Below are positions 14,554 through 21,954 of a DNA stretch of 21,954 nt, piece by piece. Numbering within the stretch: position 1 is the first letter of the stretch; each line of letters begins with the position of its first letter. The position numbers and the translations under genes were made by a program. The notes beneath the pieces were generated by a model, which was given only the letters and a program-made list of their open reading frames with translations, ran no database searches and was not told the DNA's origin. This stretch comes from Myxococcales bacterium. Lineage in GTDB: Bacteria; Myxococcota; Myxococcia; Myxococcales; Myxococcaceae. The stretch spans positions 1 to 21,954 of the forward strand of contig PMBV01000291.1 of NCBI GenBank assembly GCA_003153055.1, in the 5' to 3' direction.

Positions 14554-15711
14554 ATGCATGACCTGACGGTACAGAAGCTCTCCACGGAGGACGAGCTGAA
14601 AGAACTGGAGTGCGAGTGGAACCACCTGTTGGGTTTGAGGCCCCGCTGGCTCCCCTTCGAAACGCCAGAGTGGCACGCCGCCTGGTGGTCCCAGCTGCCC
14701 GAGCACAAGCCCTGGGTGACTGACGAGCTGTCCAGCTTCGCCATTCGCTCTCGCACCGGCGAGTTGGTCGGTGTGGCTCCGATGATGTCCACCAAACGGC
14801 CCGGGTTGGGCCCACTCGCGGTGACCGCCCTCGACTTCATCGGCCCTGACCCGAACCTCACCGAGCTACGCGGCGTGGTGAGCCACCCGGAGCTGGAGAC
14901 CGAGGTGCACCACGCACTGCGCCAGCACCTCCATGAGGTGAGCGGGTGGCACTGGATTCACTGGCGAGGCCTTCGCGTCGGGAGTGCCACGGAAAAGGTG
15001 CTGTCCGCGCTGCCCGGCGTGCAGGCTCAGGTCGAGCTGCGCAACTACGTCATTCATCTCCCCGCGACCTGGGAGGAGCTCCGCGCGAGTCGGCCACGCA
15101 ACCTCAAGGAGTCGCTGCGCAAGTGCTACAACTCGCTCAAGCGCGATGGCCACGCCTTCACCTTCGAGGTGGCCACCACCCGTGAAGCCGTCAGCAGCGC
15201 GCTGGGCCGCTTCTTCGCGCTGCACAACGCCCGCTCCCAGCTCAGCGACACCACCAGTCACATCGACGTCTTCGCCGCCGAGTCTTCACGGGCCTTCGTC
15301 ATCGACGTTTGCCGGCGCCTCATCGCCCGCGGCTCGACCCGGGTCTTCGAGCTGCGCATCGGAGGCGACGTCGTCGCCAGCAGGGTGGGCTTCGTGCAAG
15401 GCGACCTGCTGTACCTCTACTACTCGGGGTACGACCCCAAGTGGGCCGACTACAGCGTGATGACGACGACCGTGGCCGAGGCGATGAAGTACGCCATCTC
15501 GCAGGGGCTCAAGCAGGTCAACCTCTCCTTCGGCACCGACGTCTCTAAGACGCGGTGGGACCCAGAGCTCGTCGTCTACAAGGATTTGGTCGAGGTCGCC
15601 CCGGCTCTCACCCGGCGCTATGCCTACCCGGCGTACCAGGAGGCTCGGCGCGTGCTGGACGAGAAGGGGCTCAGGAAACTGCTGGGCCACGTGCTGAGCC
15701 GGCGAGCCTAG
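14554..15711 (+). CDS. BioF2-like (GNAT superfamily) acyltransferase
   Basis: The protein has 385 residues from ATG 14554. It shows the pattern of BioF2-like acetyltransferases (Acetyltransf_6), a double-GNAT fold common in exopolysaccharide and cell-surface clusters: an N-terminal half with FETPEWHAAWW and LVGVAPMM, and a C-terminal GNAT from about 170 to 320. The latter has NLKESLRKCYNSLKRDG, VFELRIGGDVVASRVGFV, LYYSGYDPKW and the long helix segment VMTTTVAEAMKYAISQGL. Its substrate cannot be told. The stop codon overlaps that of the convergent yhbY gene by sharing CTAG. The start is uncertain, since the frame is open upstream and no strong ribosome site was seen. Confidence 0.82.
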   Translation: MHDLTVQKLSTEDELKELECEWNHLLGLRPRWLPFETPEWHAAWWSQLPEHKPWVTDELSSFAIRSRTGELVGVAPMMSTKRPGLGPLAVTALDFIGPDPNLTELRGVVSHPELETEVHHALRQHLHEVSGWHWIHWRGLRVGSATEKVLSALPGVQAQVELRNYVIHLPATWEELRASRPRNLKESLRKCYNSLKRDGHAFTFEVATTREAVSSALGRFFALHNARSQLSDTTSHIDVFAAESSRAFVIDVCRRLIARGSTRVFELRIGGDVVASRVGFVQGDLLYLYYSGYDPKWADYSVMTTTVAEAMKYAISQGLKQVNLSFGTDVSKTRWDPELVVYKDLVEVAPALTRRYAYPAYQEARRVLDEKGLRKLLGHVLSRRA

Positions 15712-16028
15712 CCTTCTTCGGGGGTCGGGCCGGGGGCGTCGAGGTCGGCGAACTTCGACTTCTTCTTGCGCTTCTTGAACAGCAGCGCCGTCTTCCCCAG
15801 CATCTGGGCCAGCTCGGCGCCGGTGCCCTTCACCAGTGCGTCCACCGCCACTTCGCGGCCTTCCCGTTCGTCGTCGATCTTCACCTTGATGAGCTCGTGG
15901 TCCGCCAGGGCCTGGGCCGTTGCGGCGATGACGCCCTCGGTGACTCCTTTGTCTCCGACCTGAACCACCGCGCTCAGGTGGTGACCCAGGGCCCGGAGGC
16001 GACGCTTCTGTTTTCCATTGAGTGGCAC
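15708..16028 (-). CDS. yhbY: CRM-domain RNA-binding protein, YhbY family
   Basis: The protein has 106 residues. It begins with LNGKQKRRLRALGHHLSAVVQVGDKGVTEGVI, the CRS1/YhbY (CRM) fold with the GxxG loop GDKG (25-28), and ends the domain with LVKGTGAELAQMLGKTALLFKKRKKK. YhbY binds the pre-50S ribosomal subunit. A short acidic tail follows the basic stretch. It starts 10 bp after the stop of the long J-domain gene on the same strand, so the two are probably cotranscribed. Confidence 0.9.
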   Translation of the reverse strand: MPLNGKQKRRLRALGHHLSAVVQVGDKGVTEGVIAATAQALADHELIKVKIDDEREGREVAVDALVKGTGAELAQMLGKTALLFKKRKKKSKFADLDAPGPTPEEG

Positions 16029-16037
16029 AGGCCCCTC

Positions 16038-18899
16038 TTACTTCATCATCCGCAGCTCGCGCTGGGCATCGATGTGCCGGGGGTCCAGCTCGACACAGCG
16101 CCTGAAGTACGGCTTGGCTCGGCCGAGGTCGCCCATCATCTTCCACAGGTAGCCCTGGAAGTAGTGCACCGCGGCGGCGTTGGGGTTCAGCTTCAGCGCG
16201 TACTCCATGTCGCGGAGCGCCGGCGGGTGAGCCTTGGCCTTGTCTTCGTGGAGGAAGAACCGGGCGAAGCCGCGCCATCCGAAGTACTCGCCCTCCTGGG
16301 CATTGGCGGCGATGGCGTCGTCCAGCACCTTCACCGCGTCGGCCCACTTCCGCGCCTTCACCAGCATCCGCCCTCGCTGGAACAGCTCCTCGGCCAGGAG
16401 CAGCTGGGCGACGTCGACCTTCTCGCCCTGGGCGCCCGAGTCGAGCTCGGCGATGTAGTCTTGCTTGAGGCGCGGGTCGCTCAGCGTCCGGTGAGCCTCT
16501 CCGATGAGGGCGAAGAGGTCGGCCTTCAGCCTGCCCAGCGCTTCGGGCGAGCCAGGGGGCACCGTGTCTGGGTGGTGAATCTTGGCCAGCTTGAAATAGG
16601 CCACCTTCGCCGCGGTGGCGTCAGCCTCCCGAGGCACGTTCAACAGCTCGAAGTAGCTCTGCTTCTTCGCCCGTTCGAGCAGCGCGGTCAGCTGGGCGAC
16701 GTCGTCGGTGGGGGCGATGCCGGTCGGGGGCGTGGAGGGCTTCACCGAGGGGCTCGAAGCCACGGGCGAGGGCCGCGCGGGCGAGGCCGGTGCGGTGGAA
16801 GCCCCGGGTGCCTGCCGCTGGGGGTACGGGACCGCCTGTCGTGGGGGAGCCTGCACTGGCCCGCCGGGAACCGTCGAGGCCACCGCGGGCTTGAGAATGG
16901 GCGGTTCTGGCTCCGCAGCGCTCAACACGGTCCTGGCCATCATCGGTCGGCCAGCTGGCGCTCCAGGAGGAGGTGGCACTCCGATGATCGGCGGAGAACC
17001 TGGCGGCGCGACGGGTCGCCCCGAGGGTGCCCCGGGTGGGGCGGCCACTCCGACCACGGGTCGACCCGAGGGAGGTGCTCCGGGTGGCGCGGCCACTCCG
17101 GGAGAGGAAGGTCGACCCGAGGGTGCTCCAGGAGGCGCGGCCACTCCGACCACGGGTCGACCCGAGGGAGGTGCTCCGGGTGGCGCGGCCACTCCGGGCG
17201 AAGGAGGCCGACTCGAGGGTGCTCCGGATGCCGCGGCCACTCCGACGACCGGCCCCGCATGCGGCGCATCGGAGGCAACCATGACCGGTGGCCCCGGAGC
17301 CATCGTCGCCACCATGACCGGCGGACCCGGCGGAGGATCCCCGCGGACCGGAGGGGGAGCGGACGCTGTCGGTGGTGGCGCCGATGGGAGCGAGCCCGGC
17401 GGAGGCGTGCGGATGCCTGACGGGGCGACCGACGGAGGGACCATCGGAGGCTCGGCCGACGGCGCGCTGGCTGACACAGGCGTACCCTCGAAGGCCACCA
17501 GCTCCAACTCGCGGAGCATCCAAGCCACCCGCACCAGGACGTCGGCCTCCATCGGGTGGTCCCCGACGAGCTGGTTGAGCGAGCGAACGCCGTCGAAGAA
17601 CTGGAGCGCCCTCGCCTCCTGCGGCTGGAGCTTGAGATCGCCCACCGCCACGGTGACCGCTCCACCGGTCCGCATCACCGGTAGCCCCATGAAGGCCATC
17701 ATTCGCCGACGGACGTCCGCGGCTGGGACGCGCCGAAGCTGCTCGAGGTACAGCGCCCAGCGGTTCCCCAACGGCAGCGACTTGTGGGGCGGCAGCTCCT
17801 GTGCCTGAAAGGTGAAGCTCCCCTGCTCCGCCGACAGGGCCCGAAAGAGAATGGCCGTGGCCCGCTCGGCGATCTGCTGAAAGACGAGGTTGGGGTTGAC
17901 CAACCCCAGCCCGAAGAGCGCCGGCAACAGCTCGCCGCCAAAGCGCGCCTTCTGAGCCTCGGCCGCTTCGAGCTGCGCGGGCGTCGCCAGGCCCTGCGCC
18001 ATGAGGAACGCCGGCAGCGCATCGTGTGGATGCGTCGAGTCGATGAGCTCGGGCGCTCCACGCTTGAAGTGCAACAGAATGGTGCGATCGCTCAAGTACA
18101 GCTGGAGCAGCGCGTTGGCGTCGGTGGCCGCCGCGAGCCCGTACAAGCGCATGGGCGAGTATTCGACGAGGCTCCCCCCGGCCGGCAGGGCCCCATGCCC
18201 CGGAGGAGCGGCGGGCACCGGCGTCGGCAACGAGCCAGGGGTCGGGCGAGGTGCAGGCCCGACGCCCGAAGGAGAATCGGGAGGCATGGTGGGCCGCTGC
18301 GAGGCCGACACGACTGGAGGCACGGTGGGCCGCTGAGACGGCGGGACACCAGGTGGGCGCTGCGAGGCTGCCGGGCCCACCGAAGGCCGCTGTGGGGGCG
18401 CCGCCACCGGTGGCCCACTCGGACGCTGCGGCGGCGGAGTCCCCGTGCGCACCCTCGCCCCCGAGTCGCTCGATCCGACCGGCTGAGCTCGGCTGGGGCT
18501 GGGCCGGTATGGCGAACCCGCTCGTGCCGTGGCCGTTGGGCCCGCGACCGGAGCCCGCGGTGCCTCGGGAGCACGACCAGGCGCCCGCACACCAGAGGCC
18601 CTCGACGACGGAGCCCCTCCCTCGGGAATCGGCGGGGGCAAGACGACGCGGGCGTACTCCGCATCTTCCGCCTCACCCGGCTCCACCACGTCGCCCCACA
18701 AGGCGCGCGGGATGACCATCCGTGGGCCAGGCAGCCGGCCTGGGAGCACGAAGTTGCGCCCATCGAGTGACACCTGGAGACGCCCGGCCAGGACACCGTT
18801 GTCGATCAACAGCTCGACGGACGTGGGACTGAGCGGGCCATAGACCTTGGCTTGCTCAGTGCGCACCCAGAGCAGGATTGGCTCGGCTTCATCACTCAT
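16038..18899 (-). CDS. Large Pro-rich protein with GYF-like, DUF4388/PATAN-like, J and TPR domains
   Basis: The protein has 953 residues from ATG 18899; the frame is open for 62 further codons upstream but overlaps the divergent gene. Residues 9-55 resemble a GYF_2 domain (WVRTEQAKVYGPLSP). Residues 85-240 are Pro/Ser/Gln-rich with repeated QRP. A DUF4388/PATAN-like region covers about 240-400 (GGSLVEYSPMRLYGLAAA, RTILLHFKRGAPELIDST). Residues 480-735 are a second Pro-rich region with tandem repeats. A J-domain at 748-816 keeps HPD (776-778), so it should stimulate an Hsp70. TPR repeats follow at 833-950 (KWADAVKVLDDAIAAN, LRDMEYALKLNPNAAAVHYFQGYL). It is probably a cytoplasmic scaffold that recruits DnaK; the client is unknown. 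It is followed by yhbY. Confidence 0.85.
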   Translation of the reverse strand: MSDEAEPILLWVRTEQAKVYGPLSPTSVELLIDNGVLAGRLQVSLDGRNFVLPGRLPGPRMVIPRALWGDVVEPGEAEDAEYARVVLPPPIPEGGAPSSRASGVRAPGRAPEAPRAPVAGPTATARAGSPYRPSPSRAQPVGSSDSGARVRTGTPPPQRPSGPPVAAPPQRPSVGPAASQRPPGVPPSQRPTVPPVVSASQRPTMPPDSPSGVGPAPRPTPGSLPTPVPAAPPGHGALPAGGSLVEYSPMRLYGLAAATDANALLQLYLSDRTILLHFKRGAPELIDSTHPHDALPAFLMAQGLATPAQLEAAEAQKARFGGELLPALFGLGLVNPNLVFQQIAERATAILFRALSAEQGSFTFQAQELPPHKSLPLGNRWALYLEQLRRVPAADVRRRMMAFMGLPVMRTGGAVTVAVGDLKLQPQEARALQFFDGVRSLNQLVGDHPMEADVLVRVAWMLRELELVAFEGTPVSASAPSAEPPMVPPSVAPSGIRTPPPGSLPSAPPPTASAPPPVRGDPPPGPPVMVATMAPGPPVMVASDAPHAGPVVGVAAASGAPSSRPPSPGVAAPPGAPPSGRPVVGVAAPPGAPSGRPSSPGVAAPPGAPPSGRPVVGVAAPPGAPSGRPVAPPGSPPIIGVPPPPGAPAGRPMMARTVLSAAEPEPPILKPAVASTVPGGPVQAPPRQAVPYPQRQAPGASTAPASPARPSPVASSPSVKPSTPPTGIAPTDDVAQLTALLERAKKQSYFELLNVPREADATAAKVAYFKLAKIHHPDTVPPGSPEALGRLKADLFALIGEAHRTLSDPRLKQDYIAELDSGAQGEKVDVAQLLLAEELFQRGRMLVKARKWADAVKVLDDAIAANAQEGEYFGWRGFARFFLHEDKAKAHPPALRDMEYALKLNPNAAAVHYFQGYLWKMMGDLGRAKPYFRRCVELDPRHIDAQRELRMMK
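17014..17250. repeat. In-frame tandem repeat, alternating 45- and 51-bp units
   Basis: Five units follow one another: 17014-17058 (45 bp), 17059-17109 (51), 17110-17154 (45), 17155-17205 (51) and 17206-17250 (45), making two and a half copies of a 96-bp composite. The inner copies are nearly identical; the outer ones have diverged. They encode alternating 15- and 17-residue blocks, VVGVAAPPGAPSGRP and SSPGVAAPPGAPPSGRP, at residues about 550-629 of the J-domain protein. Such a repeat can change copy number by slippage or recombination without shifting the frame. Confidence 0.85.
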
Positions 18900-19029
18900 G
18901 CATGTGCCAAGGACAGACGCTACCGTGGCTCGCGGTGGAACGGCGGTCATTTTCGTCGAGTCGCAAAAGAGCCCCAGAAGCAGGCGAGAGGCGACGCCAC
19001 GGCCGCTTTGCGTGCACAATGCTTCCCCT
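18900..19029. promoter_or_regulatory. Divergent promoter region, J-domain protein and lipoprotein
   Basis: These 130 bp separate two genes read outwards and should hold both promoters. No convincing hexamer pair, dyad or ribosome site stands out, except a short purine run near 18968-18990. The role is inferred from orientation. Confidence 0.35.
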
Positions 19030-19764
19030 ATGGTGTTCGTCCGTGGCCCGCTGGTGGCCCTGCTGCTGGGAGGCTGCGCGTCCATTTCCAGCGTTCAGAC
19101 CGCCGACACGCTCGGCACTGGCCGCCTCCAGGTCGCCGTGGAGCCGGGAGTGTGGGGCGGCACCTCCTCGCAGGGCACCCGCCTGCTCCCTCACGTCGAC
19201 GCCGCGGTGCGCTACGGGGTGACCGAGAAGGTGGACGTCGGGGTGCGTGCTGGGAGCTCGTTTCTCGAGCTGGGGGCGAAGTTCCTCGTCACGCAGCCGG
19301 GCGACCCGCGCCTGGCCGTGTCGCTCGCCCCTGCCGTGGGGGGAATGATTGGCCCCTTGAGCGATGGCACCGGAGGGCCGTCACGCTTAGGCGGCTTCCT
19401 CAACCTGGCGCTCCCGGTGCTGGTGGGCTTCAAGACCGCCGGCGGCAGCGAATTCGTCTTGGGCCCGCGCGCCCACGGCCTGTTCACTTTCGGCTCCACT
19501 CCCTCGATGGCCCTCGGGGTGGGAATGAGCGTGGGCTTCATGTGGCGATTGGGCGAGCGCGTGGGCCTCATGCCCGAGGTGTCGGTGGTAGCGCCCGTCG
19601 CCTCGAACCATGAGAAGGTCGGGCTCGTCGGCCTCGACCCCTTCGGCGCCTTCGTTCAGCTCAAGGTCGGCGTTTTGTTCGGCGCGTTCCGGCCACGGCC
19701 AACCAAGGCGCGGCTGCCCGACCCCGAGTGGGAGCCCTCGCCTGGGCCTCCCCCTCAACTCTGA
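19030..19764 (+). CDS. Outer-membrane-type lipoprotein of unknown function
   Basis: The protein has 244 residues. It begins MVFVRGPLVALLLGGCASI, a lipoprotein signal with the lipobox LLGGC (C16). The rest alternates Gly-rich, amphipathic strands with turns (YGVTEKVDVGVRAGSSFLELGAKFLVT, LALGVGMSVGFMWRLGERVGLMPEVSV), the pattern of a small beta-barrel of the outer membrane. The last 25 residues are Pro-rich. I do not recognise a named family. The ATG at 19030 is chosen because the signal peptide begins there; a longer frame would overlap the divergent gene. Confidence 0.72.
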   Translation: MVFVRGPLVALLLGGCASISSVQTADTLGTGRLQVAVEPGVWGGTSSQGTRLLPHVDAAVRYGVTEKVDVGVRAGSSFLELGAKFLVTQPGDPRLAVSLAPAVGGMIGPLSDGTGGPSRLGGFLNLALPVLVGFKTAGGSEFVLGPRAHGLFTFGSTPSMALGVGMSVGFMWRLGERVGLMPEVSVVAPVASNHEKVGLVGLDPFGAFVQLKVGVLFGAFRPRPTKARLPDPEWEPSPGPPPQL

Positions 19765-19827
19765 GGCAGGCATGGGCGACAAAAAGATGCGTGACTCGTC
19801 ACCTGCGGGAACGTACAGCCGCGGCTC

Positions 19828-20229
19828 ATGAGCTCCGCACCCGTGACGGCCTTCATCAAGCTCCTCGTCCTCGATGTGGAGGCCTCGGCGCGCTTCTATG
19901 AGGCCCTCGGCTTCACCCGGGTGGGCACCGACGGCACCTTCGTGCACGTCCAGTGGCCCTCCGATGGAAACGTGTTCCTGGTGGGGGCGCCGACGGGCGT
20001 TCGCGTCGACACCAAGCGCGGCTGGGGCGTGCTGTTGGGCTTCGTGGCACCCAGCGTCGACCAGGTTGCCCGTGTGGCCGTCGGCCTCGGCGGCCCGGTG
20101 GAGGGACCGCAGACGCAACCGTGGCATACGCGCGAAGTCGTGGTGACCGACCCCGACGGCTACCGCCTCAACTTCATCGAGCCGGCGACGCCAGCGCCTC
20201 CGGTGGCGCCCAAGGGTTTGGTGAGCTGA
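19828..20229 (+). CDS. VOC (glyoxalase/bleomycin-resistance fold) protein
   Basis: The protein has 133 residues. The VOC fold is seen in AFIKLLVLDVEASARFYEALGFTRVG (8-33) and the closing strand VVVTDPDGYRLNFIEP (104-119), with two beta-alpha-beta-beta-beta units. VOC proteins include glyoxalases, dioxygenases and antibiotic-binding proteins. The substrate cannot be told, and the first metal position (usually His in strand one) is not obvious. It lies 63 bp after the lipoprotein gene. Its 3' end overlaps that of the convergent hydrogenase protease gene by 56 bp. Confidence 0.85.
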   Translation: MSSAPVTAFIKLLVLDVEASARFYEALGFTRVGTDGTFVHVQWPSDGNVFLVGAPTGVRVDTKRGWGVLLGFVAPSVDQVARVAVGLGGPVEGPQTQPWHTREVVVTDPDGYRLNFIEPATPAPPVAPKGLVS

Positions 20230-20680
20230 GCAGACCCGCGAGCGTCTCGAGCGCTGCGTCGAGGTTGGCCTGGGCCGCGGGGCTCAGCGGCGCTCCCAGC
20301 TCGAACTGGTGCCCGGCGATGGCGAGGAGCCAGCACTCCGGCGCCGTCGAGCCCACCACCTCTCCGAAGGTGTGCAGCAGCGCGGCGGGCGACAGGAGAT
20401 GCGTGGTGAACGACGCATCTCGGGCGCCCACCACCGGAGTCACCGAGTGGCCCTGGGGCTCGGTCGCCGAGGCGTCGACGAAGAAGACCCGCGCTCGGCC
20501 TTCGAGGTCGAGGGCGTGTTCCACCTGGAGCTGAAAGTCGGTGAGCACCTCGAGGGCGCCGGCCTCGATGGCCTGGGAGAATCGTGCTTCGACTCGGCGA
20601 GCGAGCTCGGGCCCCAGCGCGTCATCGCCCCGTGACGGGTTGCCAATTCCGAACACAAGCAATGGCGCCTTGGCCCTCAC
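20174..20680 (-). CDS. [NiFe] hydrogenase maturation protease (HyaD/HoxW type)
   Basis: The protein has 168 residues from a GTG at 20680 that overlaps the hydrogenase stop (GTGA). The N-terminal motif LLVFGIGNPSRGDDALGPELA (7-27) is the family signature. D20, D69 (FFVDASA) and H94 (FTTHLLSP) fit the three nickel-binding positions known from HybD. These endoproteases cut the C-terminal peptide from the large subunit after nickel insertion. The gene directly follows the large subunit, so that is its likely substrate, and HoxW is the closest named equivalent. The 3' end overlaps the convergent VOC gene by 56 bp, with both frames open throughout. Confidence 0.9.
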   Translation of the reverse strand: MRAKAPLLVFGIGNPSRGDDALGPELARRVEARFSQAIEAGALEVLTDFQLQVEHALDLEGRARVFFVDASATEPQGHSVTPVVGARDASFTTHLLSPAALLHTFGEVVGSTAPECWLLAIAGHQFELGAPLSPAAQANLDAALETLAGLLSSPNPWAPPEALASPAR

Positions 20681-21954
20681 CCCCGCACCGCCCGACCGAC
20701 GACGGCGCCGGAGGCATCTTCCACCTCGACCACCAGCGGCATCTGCCCCAGCGCGTGGGTGGCGCAGGACAGGCACGGGTCGAAAGCTCGAATGGCGACC
20801 TCCAGGTGGTTGAGCAGGCCCTCGGTCGGCTCGTGCCCGTCGAGGTACTCCCGGGCGACCGAGCGAATGGCTTCGTTCATCGCCTGGTTGTTGTGGGTCG
20901 TCGACACGATGAGGTTGCACATGGTGACCAGGTCCTGCTCGTCGACCCGGTAGTGGTGAATGAGCGTGCCGCGAGGGGCCTCGATGATGCCCACGCCCTC
21001 GGCCACCCGTTCACCGTACGTCACCAGCTCGTCCTTCAGGAGGTCTTCATCGTTGAGCAGCTCGCCGATGACCTCGGCCGAGTGGAGAAGCTCGATGAGC
21101 CTCGCCCAGTGGTACGCCAGCGGCGCGTGCACCAGCGCTCCACCGTGGGCCTCTCGAAAGGCCTGCCGCTCGGCGTCGGCCAGGGGCGTGTGAATGAAGG
21201 CGCAGTTCTGGAGCCGGGCCAGCGGGCCGACCTTGTACCAGCCGTCCTCCGGCCCCAGCGAGCCGATGTAGGGGAACTTCATGTAGCTCCAGGGCTTCAC
21301 CTCTTCCTTGAGCTGGCTGCGGTAGGCCTGCGGGTCGAGGTCGTCGAAGAGGATGGCCCCGTCGGCGTCGCGGGCCCGCAGCTTGCCGTCGTAGAGGTCG
21401 AGGCGCCCGTCCTTCCCCACCAGCGATAGGATGTTCGACCGGCACACCCCGAAGGAGTCGTAGAGCTCGCGGTTCTTCTGGTGGAGGCCCTTCACCAACT
21501 GCACACCGGCCCGGGCCCACTCCAGCACCTGACCCAAGGGCGCCAACAGCTCGTCGCGCTCGGCCACCGTCAACGCCTTGTTCACCCCGCCAGGCACCGA
21601 GCCCGTGCCGTGCACCCGCTTGCCGGCGGTGACGCGAATCACCTCTTGGCCGAACTTGCGGAGCAGCACGCCTTGCTTGGCGAGCTGAGGGTCGGCCACG
21701 GCTACTCCGACGATGTTCCGCTTCGCCACGTCGCTGCCGAAGCCGAAGAGCAGGTCCGGCGAGGAGAGGTGGAAGAAATGCAGCGCGTGAGATTGGAGAA
21801 TCTGCCCGTAGTGCATGAGCCGTCGCAGCTTCTCGGCGGTGCGGGTGAGGGTCTTGGCGCCCACCACCACGTCGAGGGCCTTGGAGGCCGCGAGGTGGTG
21901 GCTCACCGGACAGATGCCGCAGAGCCGCTGCACCATCACCGGCACTTCCCAGTA
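20677..21954 (-). CDS. hoxH: [NiFe] hydrogenase large subunit, HoxH-like, 5' end cut by window edge
   Basis: The last 425 residues are visible; the frame runs off the right edge (YWE before VPVMVQRL), so the true start lies outside. The first nickel motif is RLCGICPVSHHLAASKA. The second is DPCLSCATH near the C-terminus. EAPRGTLIHHYRVDEQDLV and LIVSTTHNNQAMN, with YLDGHEPTEGLLNHLEVAIRA, are closest by eye to HoxH of bidirectional NAD-linked (group 3d) hydrogenases. The 25 residues after ATH would be removed by the protease encoded next. Other group 3 types cannot be excluded without the rest of the operon. Partner genes (HoxF, U, Y) would be expected to the right of the window. Confidence 0.9.
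   Translation of the reverse strand, partial: YWEVPVMVQRLCGICPVSHHLAASKALDVVVGAKTLTRTAEKLRRLMHYGQILQSHALHFFHLSSPDLLFGFGSDVAKRNIVGVAVADPQLAKQGVLLRKFGQEVIRVTAGKRVHGTGSVPGGVNKALTVAERDELLAPLGQVLEWARAGVQLVKGLHQKNRELYDSFGVCRSNILSLVGKDGRLDLYDGKLRARDADGAILFDDLDPQAYRSQLKEEVKPWSYMKFPYIGSLGPEDGWYKVGPLARLQNCAFIHTPLADAERQAFREAHGGALVHAPLAYHWARLIELLHSAEVIGELLNDEDLLKDELVTYGERVAEGVGIIEAPRGTLIHHYRVDEQDLVTMCNLIVSTTHNNQAMNEAIRSVAREYLDGHEPTEGLLNHLEVAIRAFDPCLSCATHALGQMPLVVEVEDASGAVVGRAVRG

Noticed and set aside
15708..15711. Convergent stop codons of the acyltransferase and yhbY genes share CTAG.
   Set aside because: Real, but a common way for convergent genes to abut; no further meaning seen.
15555..17420. Long plus-strand open frame opposite the J-domain gene.
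   Set aside because: It is a shadow of the repeat-rich minus-strand gene and also covers yhbY; no domain can be read in it.
1..21954. tRNA, rRNA, CRISPR arrays, insertion sequences, integrase or attachment sites.
   Set aside because: None seen by eye: no cloverleaf-like or rRNA-like stretch, no regularly spaced repeats, and no transposase or recombinase motifs in the translations.

Overview
The window looks like a chromosomal segment of a Myxococcota-type bacterium (myxobacterium or close relative). The base composition is high in G+C with strong third-position bias. Neighbouring genes often overlap by 4 bp. The protein set also fits: a PEGA-domain protein, a large proline-rich protein joining a DUF4388/PATAN-like domain to a J-domain and TPRs, a type II secretin beside a stand-alone GspE N-domain protein, a VKOR-thioredoxin fusion and a HoxH-type [NiFe] hydrogenase. 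This assignment is inferred from gene content and composition; no database was searched.

Layout. (1) 1-2733, minus strand: an envelope operon of a PEGA membrane protein, a VKOR-DsbA-like fusion and an OmpA-like protein cut by the window edge, each pair overlapping by 4 bp. (2) 2921-4982, plus strand: a small His/Cys-containing helical protein, an ApbE-like flavin transferase and a TPR protein resembling secretion chaperones. (3) 5036-9750, an accessory block that reads as less G+C-rich than its flanks: a minus-strand pair (nucleotidyltransferase plus a 73-residue partner), a plus-strand pair (winged-helix-like protein plus HEPN protein), a minus-strand pair (macrodomain protein plus class M sirtuin), and a divergent LysR regulator with an 8-bp dyad in the shared promoter region. 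(4) 9826-14235, plus strand: kdsA-kdsC for Kdo synthesis, then a GspD secretin and a GspE N-domain protein, followed by two interlocked inverted repeats. (5) 14554-15711, a BioF2-like acyltransferase, convergent with a yhbY-type gene that follows the long J-domain protein on the minus strand. (6) 19030-20229, an outer-membrane-type lipoprotein and a VOC protein, convergent with a [NiFe] hydrogenase large subunit (cut by the right edge) and its maturation protease.

How the genes may work together. The sirtuin/macrodomain pair is expected to write and erase protein ADP-ribosylation, possibly controlled by the LysR protein through the dyad. The nucleotidyltransferase and HEPN genes look like toxin-antitoxin or defence parts, but lie in two divergent pairs rather than one MNT-HEPN operon. 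KdsA and KdsC catalyse two consecutive steps towards lipopolysaccharide Kdo. KdsA is unusual in having Asp at the position that is Cys in metal-dependent enzymes and Asn in metal-independent ones. The hydrogenase protease probably removes the C-terminal peptide of the large subunit encoded immediately upstream of it.
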